From: G963691885 sp963691885
Lineage (GTDB): Bacteria; Pseudomonadota; Alphaproteobacteria; UBA8366; Aestuariispiraceae
Length of the DNA stretch: 64,000 bases
Assembly: GCA_963691885.1 (NCBI GenBank)
Contig: OY829843.1
Span: 4,898,001 to 4,962,000, forward strand
Direction of reading: 5' to 3'
The first letter of the stretch is position 1. Each line of letters opens with the position of its first letter. The notes under the pieces are model-generated. The model saw only the letters and a program-made list of their open reading frames with translations, did not search any database and had not been told where the DNA came from. Positions 1 to 8,281 of the stretch are shown piece after piece. The position numbers were made by a program, and so were the translations under genes.

Positions 1-354
1 TGGATCCTCAACGCCCCCATGACCAAGGTCGCCTTTGAGACCTATGTCGAGACACAGCTCGCCCCAACGCTGAGCCGAGGCGATGTCGTTATCCTCGATA
101 ATCTCGCCGCCCATAAAAGTGACCGTGCCGCTGAAACCTTGCACGACATCGGTGCATGGTTCCTGTTCCTGCCACCCTATTCGCCAGACCTGAACCCAAT
201 CGAACAAGCCTTCTCAAAATTAAAAGCCCATCTCAGAAAGGCCGAGGCCAGAACATTCGATGACCTTACAAACGCAACAGGGTCAATATGCGATCTCTTC
301 ACCGAAACGGAGTGCTGGAACTTCTTCGCAGGCGCTAACTATGCGTACGATTAA
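1..354 (+). CDS. IS630 transposase, C-terminal part (partial)
   Basis: The frame is open from base 1 and stops at TAA 352-354. It encodes the catalytic core of an IS630/Tc1-type DDE transposase, with VILDNLAAHK holding the second Asp and NPIEQAFSKLKAHLR holding the final Glu. The protein is identical over its whole visible length to the C-terminal part of the transposase at 6365-6940. The first catalytic Asp (FIDE) and the DNA-binding domain would lie before the window start, so whether this copy is intact cannot be judged. The internal ATG at 19 is a Met within the core, not the true start. Confidence 0.93.
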   Translation, partial: WILNAPMTKVAFETYVETQLAPTLSRGDVVILDNLAAHKSDRAAETLHDIGAWFLFLPPYSPDLNPIEQAFSKLKAHLRKAEARTFDDLTNATGSICDLFTETECWNFFAGANYAYD

Positions 355-367
355 ATGAAAACAACTC
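1..367 (+). mobile_element. IS630-family element, right-hand part, cut by window start
   Basis: The sequence from base 1 to 367 is the reverse complement of the matching part of the complete element at 6352-7403. It includes the terminal bases that read CGATTAAATGAAAACAACTC before a TA dinucleotide at 368-369. IS630 elements insert at TA and duplicate it. The left part of this copy lies outside the window. The element sits inside an autotransporter reading frame. Confidence 0.93.
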
Positions 368-369
368 TA

Positions 370-2420
370 GTCTCACTGGGGGTGACGCCGTAAGCGAAGG
401 TGCTTTCGCCGGATTTTTCGGGGATCTGACAACCACCACAATCACTCTTGATGATGGATCCGCATTTGCAAGGATGTTTATCCTGGGCGTCAACGAGCAG
501 GAGGTAAACGGCGCGATTGACGGTGCTGCTGAAAATGAAGGGGGCATTGTGGTCGATAACACCGTTAATGTCGTGACTTTCAAAGGGGTCATCGGCGGCA
601 ATGCTCCGATTAACCTTATCCAAGTAGGATTCGGCGGTCCCAACAACGATGGTGGTGTCGCCGTCTTCTCCGAAGACGTGACAACAAATGAACTGTCGCT
701 GTTCGGTGGCGCAAATAACGCGGCTGCAGCCAGTTTTGCTAAGAACTTAGACACTGATTCAATCAGGCTTAGTGCATCTTCTACAGACTCAATCCTTACC
801 TTCAACGGCGTCGATGCACAGACTGTGAGCGGTACCATTGACGGTTTTTTAGCGGGTGAAGGGACAGTCGTCGTGTCGAATACGGCAGCACCTGTCACCT
901 TCAATGGGGCAATCGGTTCGCTCGCACCCATTGGAAATTTCACTGTCGTGGAAAATGCCTCCACCGTCTTGAATGACGTGGTGTCTGCAACAAATCTCAA
1001 CGTTTCAGATGGTTCCAGAATTATCCTTGGTGATGCGTTCGGTGATGGGACAACCGTCTTCACCGTCGGCGACGTGAATACAGTCGCTGACGAAACGACC
1101 ACGGTCGAATTACCAGCTTCCTTCACCGATGGCACGCTTACCCTTGCTGATAGCGGAAGCAATCTTGCAAGTGATGTCGATCAATTCGGCGTAACCGACA
1201 ATGCGTTGGCCACTTTCGCCGTCGGGACGGCGAATAGTGATCAGGACCTGACCATTACCGCGACGGCGCGTAGTGCGGCTGAAACAGCCTCTGTGCTGGG
1301 GGTCTCGCTTGATACGGTTGGTGCCTTGACCAATGCGGTGCCCGCGCTGGACGGGGATGCAACCCGTCAGGCGGCGTTTAACGCGGCGCTGAATGCGGGT
1401 GGGGCAACGGCAACACAACTGGCGGAGCAGGTGGCGACACAGGCGGATCAGTTGAGTGGCCTGACCAGTGGTACCACCGGGGCCGGTATTGCGGCGATCG
1501 GTGTCACCGCGTCCCGCCTGGCCGAGCTGCGTTCGCCCTCCGCCGTTGCGGCAGCGGGTGGTCAGACCGGCTTTGCCACGGGTGACGGTGGTCTAGCCAG
1601 TGCGGTCTGGCTGAAACCCTTTGGTTCCTGGACGGATCAGGACGATGTTGACGGCGTGGCCGGCTTTGATGCCTCCACGGCGGGCATCGCCGGGGGTATC
1701 GACACCGAGGTGACCGATGGTACACGCATCGGGGCCTCCCTCGCCTGGTCCACCACGGATGTGGATGGCGAGGGTGCCGGTCAGTCCCAGACCGATATCG
1801 ACAGCCTGCAACTGACGCTCTATGGCGATTACACGACCGATGTCTTCTATGTCGAAGGCATGATCGGGTATGGCGATAACAGCAATGAATCCACCCGGGT
1901 GATCTCGGCCACCAATGACACGGTCAATGGTGACTTTGACAGCCAGCAGGTGATGGTCAGCGTCAATGGTGGCATGCCGCTCGCCCTCGACGGGGCATTG
2001 ACGATTACCCCGACCGCCGGTCTGGCCTATTCCACCGTGTCGTTTGATGACTACACCGAAACCGGTGCCGGTGGTCTCAGCCAGCGGGTCTCCATCGAGG
2101 ATGTCGATGCCTTCATCGCGTCAATCGGGGCGGAACTTTCCACCCGGATCGAAGATGGTGAAACCACCTTCATCCCGGCTGCACGTCTGGGCGCGTCCTA
2201 TGACCTGGCCGGTGATGAGGCGGTTGCCAGCAGCCAGTTCACTGGCGGCGGTGCCACCTTCCAGACCACGGGTGCAGAGGTCGATGAACTGGCCGGTACC
2301 GTCGGTTTGGGCCTGGAAATTCAGAACGGGGCGTTCTCCTTCGGGGCCAATTATGACGCCGCGCTCAAGTCGAACAGTGTCGGTCACGCGGCCTCACTGG
2401 AAGCAAAACTGAAATTCTGA
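370..2420 (+). pseudogene. Autotransporter, 3' fragment, 5' part removed by IS630
   Basis: This would be a type V secreted outer-membrane protein: a passenger followed by a C-terminal autotransporter beta-barrel. The barrel starts near 1590 (VWLKPFGSWTDQDDVDGVAG) and ends at the C-terminal KLKF, with the terminal Phe usual for outer-membrane barrels. The passenger holds repeated segments, for example VNGAIDGAAENEGGIVV and VSGTIDGFLAGEGTVVV. The frame is open back to the IS junction at 367/370, and the residues encoded before the first ATG (474) fit the repeat pattern, so 474 is not the native start. No signal peptide is present. The IS insertion very probably inactivates the gene. Its 5' part should lie beyond the IS, outside the window. 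A terminator follows at once. Confidence 0.85.
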
Positions 2421-2462
2421 TCCTTTTGCTAAACAACCCCACCGATAGGGGGGGACGGGAAT

Positions 2463-2486
2463 GGGGGGCTTCGCGCCCCCCTTTTT
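2463..2486 (+). terminator. Rho-independent terminator after the autotransporter
   Basis: Six G pair with six C (inner C-G pair, short loop) and are followed by five T. It lies 42 bases after the autotransporter stop codon. Confidence 0.85.
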
Positions 2487-2566
2487 CATTCCGCACAAAA
2501 CCCGAATTTCTTTATTTAATTCAATATGCTACCGGGCGATCTTCGGGTCGCCCTTTGTCTTTTATT

Positions 2567-2596
2567 TTGACAAATGGGGGATCAAGCAAATATAGT
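2567..2596 (+). promoter_or_regulatory. Sigma-70-type promoter of the MarR-GNAT gene
   Basis: A perfect -35 TTGACA (2567-2572) is separated by 18 bases from TATAGT (2591-2596). The start codon of the regulator is at 2631. Confidence 0.7.
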
Positions 2597-2612
2597 TGTA
2601 TCATGCAACTAT
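2592..2612. promoter_or_regulatory. Palindromic operator overlapping the -10 box
   Basis: ATAGTTG, seven central bases and CAACTAT form an inverted repeat with perfect 7-base arms. The size and position fit a MarR-family site. It covers the -10 box of the promoter that drives the MarR-GNAT gene itself, so autorepression is inferred. Confidence 0.6.
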
Positions 2613-2630
2613 TTATCAAGCGAGATTTTG

Positions 2631-3599
2631 ATGCCCCATTCAGCGCCTGCAGCCGGTTCCGTTGATGCCCGCCGCATCGATGCGATCCGCACCGAGTCCC
2701 GGACCCTTGTTCGGGAACTGGGTTTCATGAACCGCACGCTTGCCGACACGGCCCTTCCCGCCTCTGGCGTTCATGCCCTGATTGAGGTCGGGTTGGATCA
2801 GGGCATCACGGCGCGGGATCTGGGCAAACGGTTGTTGTTGGAAAAATCCACGATCAGTCGCCTTCTCACCTCGCTGATTGGAAAGGATCTGCTGCGCACG
2901 GGTCGGTCCCGCGACAGTCGGAAAAAGCCCCTATCCCTCACCCGGTCCGGCTATGAGGTTCTGGGCACCATTATCGGCCATGCAGAGAAGCGGGTTGGGG
3001 AGGCTCTGGCCCTGCTGCCGGACAGCCGGCAGGGCGTGATTGTGGAAGGGATCGCGCTCTACGCCGATGCACTGCGCGCGGCCCGCATGGGGGCCGCCGT
3101 TGCGATGCCGGATTACCGGGTCCAGACGGGCGGTCATCCAGGCGCAATCGGGCGCATCGCCCAGATGCACGGGCATTACTATGCCACCCGGCACGGTTCT
3201 CCGGTTCAGTTTGAGGCGATTGTCGCAAGCGGGCTCTCTGACTTTGCCTGCCGCCTCGACCATCCAAAGAATGAGCTCTGGCTAGCGCTGTCCGGCGAGA
3301 GGATACTGGCGAGTCTTGCCATTGATGGTGAGGATCTGGGGCCGGGTCAGGCCCATCTGCGCTGGTTCTTTGTCGATGATGCGCTGCGCGGGACCGGGCT
3401 TGGCCGCCATCTGCTGCAATCGGCCATCGGCTTTTGCGAGGATCAGGGGTTTGAGGAGATCATCCTCTGGACCTTCCGGGGGTTGGATGCCGCGCGCCAT
3501 CTCTATGAAAGTGAGGGGTTCACCCTGATTGAGGAGAAACCTGGCACCCAATGGGCACTGGAGGTGCAGGAACAGTGCTTTCGCCGTTCCTGTCGCTAA
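2631..3599 (+). CDS. MarR-type regulator fused to GNAT acetyltransferase
   Basis: This 322-residue protein has two parts. The N-terminal half is a winged-helix MarR domain (recognition region around DLGKRLLLEKSTISRLLTSL, wing around SRDSRKKPLSLT). The C-terminal half is a GNAT acyl-CoA N-acetyltransferase (DDALRGTGLGRHLLQSAI holds the acetyl-CoA loop; AARHLYESEGFTLIEE is the usual last helix and strand). MarR-GNAT fusions are a known architecture with mostly unknown substrates. ATG 2631 is preferred to upstream starts because those would lie inside the operator, and because the alignment with MarR proteins begins shortly after. The gene stands alone between a terminator and a converging operon. 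Its own palindromic operator suggests ligand-responsive autoregulation. Confidence 0.88.
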   Translation: MPHSAPAAGSVDARRIDAIRTESRTLVRELGFMNRTLADTALPASGVHALIEVGLDQGITARDLGKRLLLEKSTISRLLTSLIGKDLLRTGRSRDSRKKPLSLTRSGYEVLGTIIGHAEKRVGEALALLPDSRQGVIVEGIALYADALRAARMGAAVAMPDYRVQTGGHPGAIGRIAQMHGHYYATRHGSPVQFEAIVASGLSDFACRLDHPKNELWLALSGERILASLAIDGEDLGPGQAHLRWFFVDDALRGTGLGRHLLQSAIGFCEDQGFEEIILWTFRGLDAARHLYESEGFTLIEEKPGTQWALEVQEQCFRRSCR

Positions 3600-3605
3600 A
3601 TGTGC

Positions 3606-3902
3606 CTATCTGATGCCACAGGCGAAGGTGACCCGGTTGCGTTTGAGGATAGGACAGTCATTCAGAAGGTTGTCGTCCCGGATCACGCTCAGGCTCTGCT
3701 GATTTTCCGGACATTGGGACAGGGCAAGGGCCTCAACCTCAAGCCTCGTTGATTCCTGGGCTGAGTAGCAAACAGAGACCATGGTCGCCCCCTCCACCAC
3801 ATTCCATTCATCCGTAGTCGTAAGCGACGGTTCCCTGGCGCAACCCGTCAGAATTCCGGCAATAACCAGTGTCAGGGCAAGTTTTGCAGGCGTGATGGTC
3901 AT
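3606..3902 (-). CDS. Small lipoprotein of unknown function
   Basis: This is a 98-residue protein. Its N-terminus MTITPAKLALTLVIAGILTGC is a lipoprotein signal peptide with lipobox LTGC, so the mature protein should start at that Cys and be membrane-anchored. The mature part contains four further Cys, which could form disulfides in the periplasm. I do not recognise the family. Its ATG overlaps the TGA of the VWA gene by four bases (ATGA), so the two are co-translated. It may help the VWA protein or its target, but this is inference. Confidence 0.72.
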   Translation of the reverse strand: MTITPAKLALTLVIAGILTGCAREPSLTTTDEWNVVEGATMVSVCYSAQESTRLEVEALALSQCPENQQSLSVIRDDNLLNDCPILKRNRVTFACGIR

Positions 3903-5077
3903 GACAGGGCCCTCATCGCATCGTCCAGACCGCGCAGGGTCAACGGGAACATCCGCCCCTCCATAATCTGGTTCAACAGTTTGATTGACTGGGTTCGATC
4001 CCACCAGGCACTGGGCTGCGGGTTCAGCCAGACCGCCTTTGGATATGTCATCATCATACGTTCCATCCAGGCCTGTCCGGATTCCTCGTTCCAGTGTTCG
4101 ACACTGCCACCGGGATAAACAATCTCATAGGGGCTCATCGTCGCGTCGCCAACAAATACCACCTTGTAATCCTTTGAATAGGTCCGCAGGACCTCCTCGG
4201 TTGCGATCCGCTCATCAAACCGCCGCCGGTTGTCTTTCCAGACACTTTCATACAGGCAATTGTGGAAATAGAAATATTCCAGATGCTTGAACTCTGTCCG
4301 CACGGCCGAGAACAGTTCCTCGCACACCCGGATGTGATCATCCATCGACCCGCCAACATCAAAAAAGATCAGTACCTTCACGGCATTATGCCGCTCTGGC
4401 TTGAGTTTGAGGTCGAGCATCCCGCCGTTATCCGCGGTGGACCGGATCGTATCATCCATGTCCAGCTCGGTCGCGGCACCTTGCCTTGCAAACCGTCGCA
4501 ACCGGCGCAGCGCGATCTTGATGTTCCTTGTGCCCAGTTCAACACTGTCATCGAGGTTGCGGAATTGCCGTCGGTCCCAGACCTTTACCGCGCGTCTGTG
4601 TTTGGACTCCCCCCCAATCCGGACCCCTTCCGGGTTGTAGCCGCCATGGCCAAACGGGGATGTGCCCCCGGTACCGATCCATTTAGACCCGCCCTGATGG
4701 CGTCCCTGCTGCTCTTCCAGGCGCTTTTTCAAAGTGTCCATCAGGGCTTCGAAACCACCAAGCGCCTCAATTTCGGCCTTCTCCTCATCCGTCAGATGTT
4801 TTTCCATCATCTGACGCAACCATTCCTCTGGGATTTCCTGGGCGGCTGCATCAATCCCTTCTGGCGTTTCCAGCCCTTTGAAGACAGTCCCGAATACGCG
4901 GTCGAAACGATCCAGAAAGCGCTCGTCCTTTACCAGCGCAGCCCGGCTCAAATAATAGAACTCATTGATATCAAACTGGACGACCCGCGCGTCCATCGCT
5001 TCCACCAGGGTCAGGTATTCGCGCAGCGACACCGGCAAACCTGCCTGCTTCAGCTCAAGAAAAAGGGAAATGAACAT
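3899..5077 (-). CDS. VWA domain protein, CoxE-like
   Basis: A 392-residue protein with an N-terminal region typical of CoxE-type proteins (MFISLFLELKQAGLPVSLRE) and a C-terminal von Willebrand A domain. The MIDAS metal site starts at DVGGSMDDHIRV, in DxGxSM form. Such proteins work with MoxR-family AAA ATPases as chaperone pairs in metal-centre or complex maturation. A MoxR gene lies at 8282-9130, not adjacent here. ATG 5077 is chosen because AGGA stands seven bases upstream on the coding strand. The alternative TTG at 5092 has no ribosome site. The gene forms an operon with the downstream lipoprotein gene. Confidence 0.88.
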   Translation of the reverse strand: MFISLFLELKQAGLPVSLREYLTLVEAMDARVVQFDINEFYYLSRAALVKDERFLDRFDRVFGTVFKGLETPEGIDAAAQEIPEEWLRQMMEKHLTDEEKAEIEALGGFEALMDTLKKRLEEQQGRHQGGSKWIGTGGTSPFGHGGYNPEGVRIGGESKHRRAVKVWDRRQFRNLDDSVELGTRNIKIALRRLRRFARQGAATELDMDDTIRSTADNGGMLDLKLKPERHNAVKVLIFFDVGGSMDDHIRVCEELFSAVRTEFKHLEYFYFHNCLYESVWKDNRRRFDERIATEEVLRTYSKDYKVVFVGDATMSPYEIVYPGGSVEHWNEESGQAWMERMMMTYPKAVWLNPQPSAWWDRTQSIKLLNQIMEGRMFPLTLRGLDDAMRALS

Positions 5078-5246
5078 CCTCTGTCCTAGCAAGTGGGGCA
5101 GATCCGATGCAAGTAAAATGGGCGGTTGTGCCAGTCACAAGCTCGAAAACAACATCGAATACCGCAAATGATAAGTGGTTTTTCTTGTGATTCCCGTAGA
5201 TTAGACCATAAAGTTTCTTCAATACGAGGTTTGAGGGAAATCCAAA

Positions 5247-6335
5247 GTGGCACAACAGAGTCTGAGAGACCTGATCCGTCTTGCCAGCAGCCAGGATGCG
5301 AATGACAGAAATCTTCTCGCGGAATCCTTGAGCGAGCTGGTTCTGGCATCGGGACGCAGCCTGTCTGAAGCAGAGCAGGATCTGGTCTATGACATTGTCC
5401 GCCAGATTATTCATGACGTCGAGATGCGGGTGCGCCGTTTGCTGGCGGACAAGCTGGCGGCACGGGACAATACGCCCCATGACCTGGTTATGACCCTGGC
5501 AAATGACGTCATTGAGGTTGCCTATCCCATTCTGACAAAGAGCAAGGTCCTGCAGGATGGTGACCTGATTTCCCTGATCCTGGAGCACACGGCACGTCAT
5601 CAGCTGGCGATTACCCAGCGGGAGATCATCTCGCCACAGGTTTCCGATCAACTGGTGGATACCGGCGATCCAGAGGTGATCCGATCGCTGCTCGACAATT
5701 CGGGGGCGAAGATTTCTGACAAGACCTTTGAGGAACTGGTGGACCAGTCCCAGACCATGGTCGATTTACAGGGATCTCTGGCGCGGCGTGCTGACCTGCC
5801 CAATGCGCTGGCGGACAGGATGTATCACTGGGTCGGCGACGCAATCCGCGAATATCTGGTGGAGCGGCTTGGCGGCAATGACGTTGAAATGGTCGATATA
5901 GAAAGCCAGGCGAGTGAGGACCTGAAAGAGGCGATTGAAGAGGCCCTGACGACGGAGCCGATCACGCCCGAAGCACCCGATATTGAAGACCGGGAAGGTT
6001 ATCTGCCCCATCCAAGGGTTCTCGTCAGGGCACTGGAGAACGGCGATATTTTCCGCTTTGAAGAACTGTTCCGCGCCTATACCGATCTTTCTGAAAGTGG
6101 CGTTACCCGGCTGCTATATGATGCGGGGCCAGAGGCACTTGCCATTGCCTGCAAGGCGTCCGGGATCGACCGCTATTCCTTCTCCGATATCCTATGCAAC
6201 CTTCACGGTGCCGGAGATGCGCTACGCTATCGCGAAACGCCGCCTTATCTGAAAACCATGGACTATTTCGAGCGCATTCAGACGGCGGGTGCCAAACAGG
6301 TCCTCGGTGCCTGGCGCAAGACCGACGGCATCTAG
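5247..6335 (+). CDS. DUF2336 domain protein
   Basis: This 362-residue, mostly helical, soluble protein matches the DUF2336 family of alphaproteobacteria (repeated helical units; LRDLIRLASSQDANDRNLLA at the N-terminus). The middle has an acidic linker (residues about 225-255) before the C-terminal helical region. The start is GTG at 5247 with GAGGGA eight bases upstream. It is divergent from the VWA operon (about 170 bases between starts). Its 3' end is directly followed by the insertion site of the second IS630 copy. The function of the family is not known to me. Confidence 0.82.
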   Translation: MAQQSLRDLIRLASSQDANDRNLLAESLSELVLASGRSLSEAEQDLVYDIVRQIIHDVEMRVRRLLADKLAARDNTPHDLVMTLANDVIEVAYPILTKSKVLQDGDLISLILEHTARHQLAITQREIISPQVSDQLVDTGDPEVIRSLLDNSGAKISDKTFEELVDQSQTMVDLQGSLARRADLPNALADRMYHWVGDAIREYLVERLGGNDVEMVDIESQASEDLKEAIEEALTTEPITPEAPDIEDREGYLPHPRVLVRALENGDIFRFEELFRAYTDLSESGVTRLLYDAGPEALAIACKASGIDRYSFSDILCNLHGAGDALRYRETPPYLKTMDYFERIQTAGAKQVLGAWRKTDGI

Positions 6336-6364
6336 ATCAACACATGATCTAGAGTTGTTTTCAT

Positions 6365-6940
6365 TTAATCGTACGCATAGTTAGCGCCTGCGAAGAAGTT
6401 CCAGCACTCCGTTTCGGTGAAGAGATCGCATATTGACCCTGTTGCGTTTGTAAGGTCATCGAATGTTCTGGCCTCGGCCTTTCTGAGATGGGCTTTTAAT
6501 TTTGAGAAGGCTTGTTCGATTGGGTTCAGGTCTGGCGAATAGGGTGGCAGGAACAGGAACCATGCACCGATGTCGTGCAAAGTTTCAGCGGCACGGTCAC
6601 TTTTATGGGCGGCGAGATTATCGAGGATAACGACATCGCCTCGGCTCAGCGTTGGGGCGAGCTGTGTCTCGACATAGGTCTCAAAGGCGACCTTGGTCAT
6701 GGGGGCGTTGAGGATCCATGGTGCGGTGAGGCCGCCGCAGCGCAATCCCGCGATAAAGGTTTGCGTGCGCCAATGACCGAACGGCGTATGCATGACAAGG
6801 CGTTGGCCTTTGGGCGCGCGGCCTCTAAGCCGGGTCATCTTGGTTGTGGTCGCCGTTTCATCAATAAAAACAAGCCGATGTGGGTCGAGCCGCATGAGAG
6901 GTTGTCGCCGGATGATCCAGTGATGACGCGCGCGGCGCAC
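6365..6940 (-). CDS. IS630 transposase, orfB (catalytic part)
   Basis: It encodes the DDE catalytic domain. The first Asp is in RLVFIDETATTTK, the second in VILDNLAAHKSDR, and the Glu in NPIEQAFSKLKAHLR. The natural product is probably a single OrfAB protein made by frame change at the T8 tract (plus strand 6973-6980). In the shifted frame the text reads YRYKKTLRAREQERADVRRA, which is the normal linker of this family. The annotated start MRRARHHW is only the first Met of this frame and probably not used. Confidence 0.92.
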   Translation of the reverse strand: MRRARHHWIIRRQPLMRLDPHRLVFIDETATTTKMTRLRGRAPKGQRLVMHTPFGHWRTQTFIAGLRCGGLTAPWILNAPMTKVAFETYVETQLAPTLSRGDVVILDNLAAHKSDRAAETLHDIGAWFLFLPPYSPDLNPIEQAFSKLKAHLRKAEARTFDDLTNATGSICDLFTETECWNFFAGANYAYD

Positions 6941-6941
6941 A

Positions 6942-7322
6942 TCAGCGCGCTCTTGTTCCCGTGCCCGCAGCGTTTTTTTTATAGCGGTATCCCGCCTTAA
7001 TCAGAAACCGGCATAGCGTCGCCTTGCTGGTCTTAACCCCCAGCGTCGCACTCAATTCGTCCGCCAATTCCCTGAGCGTGATATCGGGCTGTGCATCGAC
7101 AAGGTCAATGACAAACGCTCTATAGGGTTCGAGCGTCCCGGTGCCGACAGGACGACGACGACCAGGGCCGCACAATCCGCGACCTTGACGGAACCGCTGC
7201 ATCAACTTGATCGCAAAGCTTGGGCTGACACCGTAAAGGCGTGCCGCTGATCGGCACGAGTGACCGGCAATAACGTAAGAAAAAATACGCTCCCGCAAAT
7301 CCATCGAAATGACTGATGACAT
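6942..7322 (-). CDS. IS630 transposase, orfA (DNA-binding part)
   Basis: It encodes the helix-turn-helix region of the transposase (MDLRERIFSYVIAGHSCRSA, then ARLYGVSPSFAIKLMQRF) and a second winged-helix-like part (LRELADELSATLGVKTSKAT). ATG 7322 follows GGAG by nine bases. The frame ends with YRYKKNAAGTGTRAR after the A8 run. A shift by one base there joins it to orfB. The frame change may be translational (+1) or come from transcript slippage. Confidence 0.9.
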   Translation of the reverse strand: MSSVISMDLRERIFSYVIAGHSCRSAARLYGVSPSFAIKLMQRFRQGRGLCGPGRRRPVGTGTLEPYRAFVIDLVDAQPDITLRELADELSATLGVKTSKATLCRFLIKAGYRYKKNAAGTGTRAR

Positions 7323-7427
7323 AATCCCGGTCTCCAAAATAAAAACAGGGAATCATGCTTCGTAGAAATCTCAAAACCGATTCCGACTAAACGGAACCCG
7401 CTCTAGCCGAGGCACGAATACTCTCCT

Positions 7428-7931
7428 TTAGCTGTCCCGCATCAGCAGCGCGACCGACTTCGCCCCGCCTTCGGTATCCTGACGGCCCACCACCTTGAAA
7501 CCGGCCCGTTCGTGAAAACGCATAGAACCCGGGTTTGGCGGGCGCTCGTTCACCTCACAGGTGACCGGCAGACCTCGCGCCTCCGCTTCCTCAAAATAGG
7601 CCTGGTAGAGTTTTGCCCCCAGGCCCTCGTCCCGCGTGCGGTCGTCGACAACGATCCGGTCGACATACAGGAACCCCTCATAGCGTGCCTTGAACCACTG
7701 AAAATTGAGACTGTCATATATGCCTGTCTGATCAAATCCGATGAGCAGGGCGAGCCCCTCGCCATCCCGGCTAATCACGCGGGCAAAACAGCAGGCATCG
7801 AGAAGAGCGGCCATAGCCTCCTCACTCAGCGTGTTGACGGCCGGTACCGCAGCGTTGTTCAGCGCCGTCATCCAGGCGATGTCAGATGCAGCCGGCTCCC
7901 TGATGTCGAGAGTGCCGTCGGCGGCTGTCAT
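7428..7931 (-). CDS. GNAT family N-acetyltransferase
   Basis: This 167-residue protein has a full GNAT fold: an N-terminal strand-helix start (LDIREPAASDIAWMTALNNA), the conserved strand FLYVDRIVVDDRTRDEGLGAKLY with the acetyl-CoA loop, and the C-terminal MRFHERAGFKVVGRQDTEGG. The substrate is unknown. ATG 7931 overlaps the stop of the upstream gene by one base (TGATG), so translation is coupled. It is the last gene of the moxR operon, just before the IS630 copy. Confidence 0.85.
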   Translation of the reverse strand: MTAADGTLDIREPAASDIAWMTALNNAAVPAVNTLSEEAMAALLDACCFARVISRDGEGLALLIGFDQTGIYDSLNFQWFKARYEGFLYVDRIVVDDRTRDEGLGAKLYQAYFEEAEARGLPVTCEVNERPPNPGSMRFHERAGFKVVGRQDTEGGAKSVALLMRDS

Positions 7932-8254
7932 CAGGCATCCCCCTGACGGGCCTTGGCGGCTTCGCGCAGGTTTTCCTGAATGGGTTTGAAATCGTAGGTC
8001 GGATAAAACTCCGACGAAAAGGCACCCCATGCCTTCTTCTCAATGGCCAGATTTACCTCACGCAGTCTGGGTGCGGGCACGCTCAAGGTTGCAACCTGGC
8101 CGATGCCCATCATCACATACCAGGAAACGACCTCCACACCGTCGGGTGGAAAATCGGCCCAGAATTCGGAGGCTTCCAGTTTCTCGTTGATTTCTGCCAG
8201 GTTTTTGTCTTGCTGATGACGCAGGAACACGGTGATCAACACATTATCGCTCAT
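7931..8254 (-). CDS. Conserved hypothetical protein
   Basis: A 107-residue soluble protein with no signal peptide and no membrane segment. It starts MSDNVLITVFLRHQQDKNLA and has a central GVEVVSWYVMMGIGQVATL, which looks like an alpha/beta barrel of the dimeric ferredoxin-like kind (strand VEVVSWYVMMG). I cannot assign a function. It lies between the moxR gene (27 bases upstream) and a GNAT gene to which it is translationally coupled, so the three probably act together or share expression. Confidence 0.72.
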   Translation of the reverse strand: MSDNVLITVFLRHQQDKNLAEINEKLEASEFWADFPPDGVEVVSWYVMMGIGQVATLSVPAPRLREVNLAIEKKAWGAFSSEFYPTYDFKPIQENLREAAKARQGDA

Positions 8255-8281
8255 CTTACATCCCCCATTTGGTTCCAGGTA

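Larger units (their letters stand above)
6352..7403 (-). mobile_element. Complete IS630-family element, 1052 bp
   Basis: The ends are bounded by TA at 6350-6351 and 7404-7405, the expected target duplication. Terminal sequences are imperfect inverted repeats beginning GAGttGtTT and GAGcgGgTT, read inward. Two overlapping reading frames, orfA and orfB, are joined through an A8 run on the coding strand. It is identical to the partial copy at 1-367 over the shared part, but in the opposite orientation, which suggests recent activity. The insertion is between the converging DUF2336 and GNAT genes and breaks neither. Confidence 0.93.

Noticed and set aside
335..1162. Long minus-strand open frames opposite the autotransporter
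   Set aside because: The plus-strand frame has clear autotransporter repeats and barrel. The minus frames show no known domain and no ribosome site.
4262..5089. A 275-residue plus-strand open frame inside the VWA gene
   Set aside because: It is the shadow of the VWA gene, which has a clear MIDAS site and ribosome site. The plus frame has no recognisable domain.
1..7405. The autotransporter break explained by inversion between the two IS copies
   Set aside because: In that case the 5' part of the autotransporter should lie just beyond 7405. That place holds an intact GNAT gene instead.
1..7405. Composite transposon formed by the two IS630 copies
   Set aside because: IS630 elements rarely form composite transposons, the enclosed genes look chromosomal, and the first copy is only partly visible.
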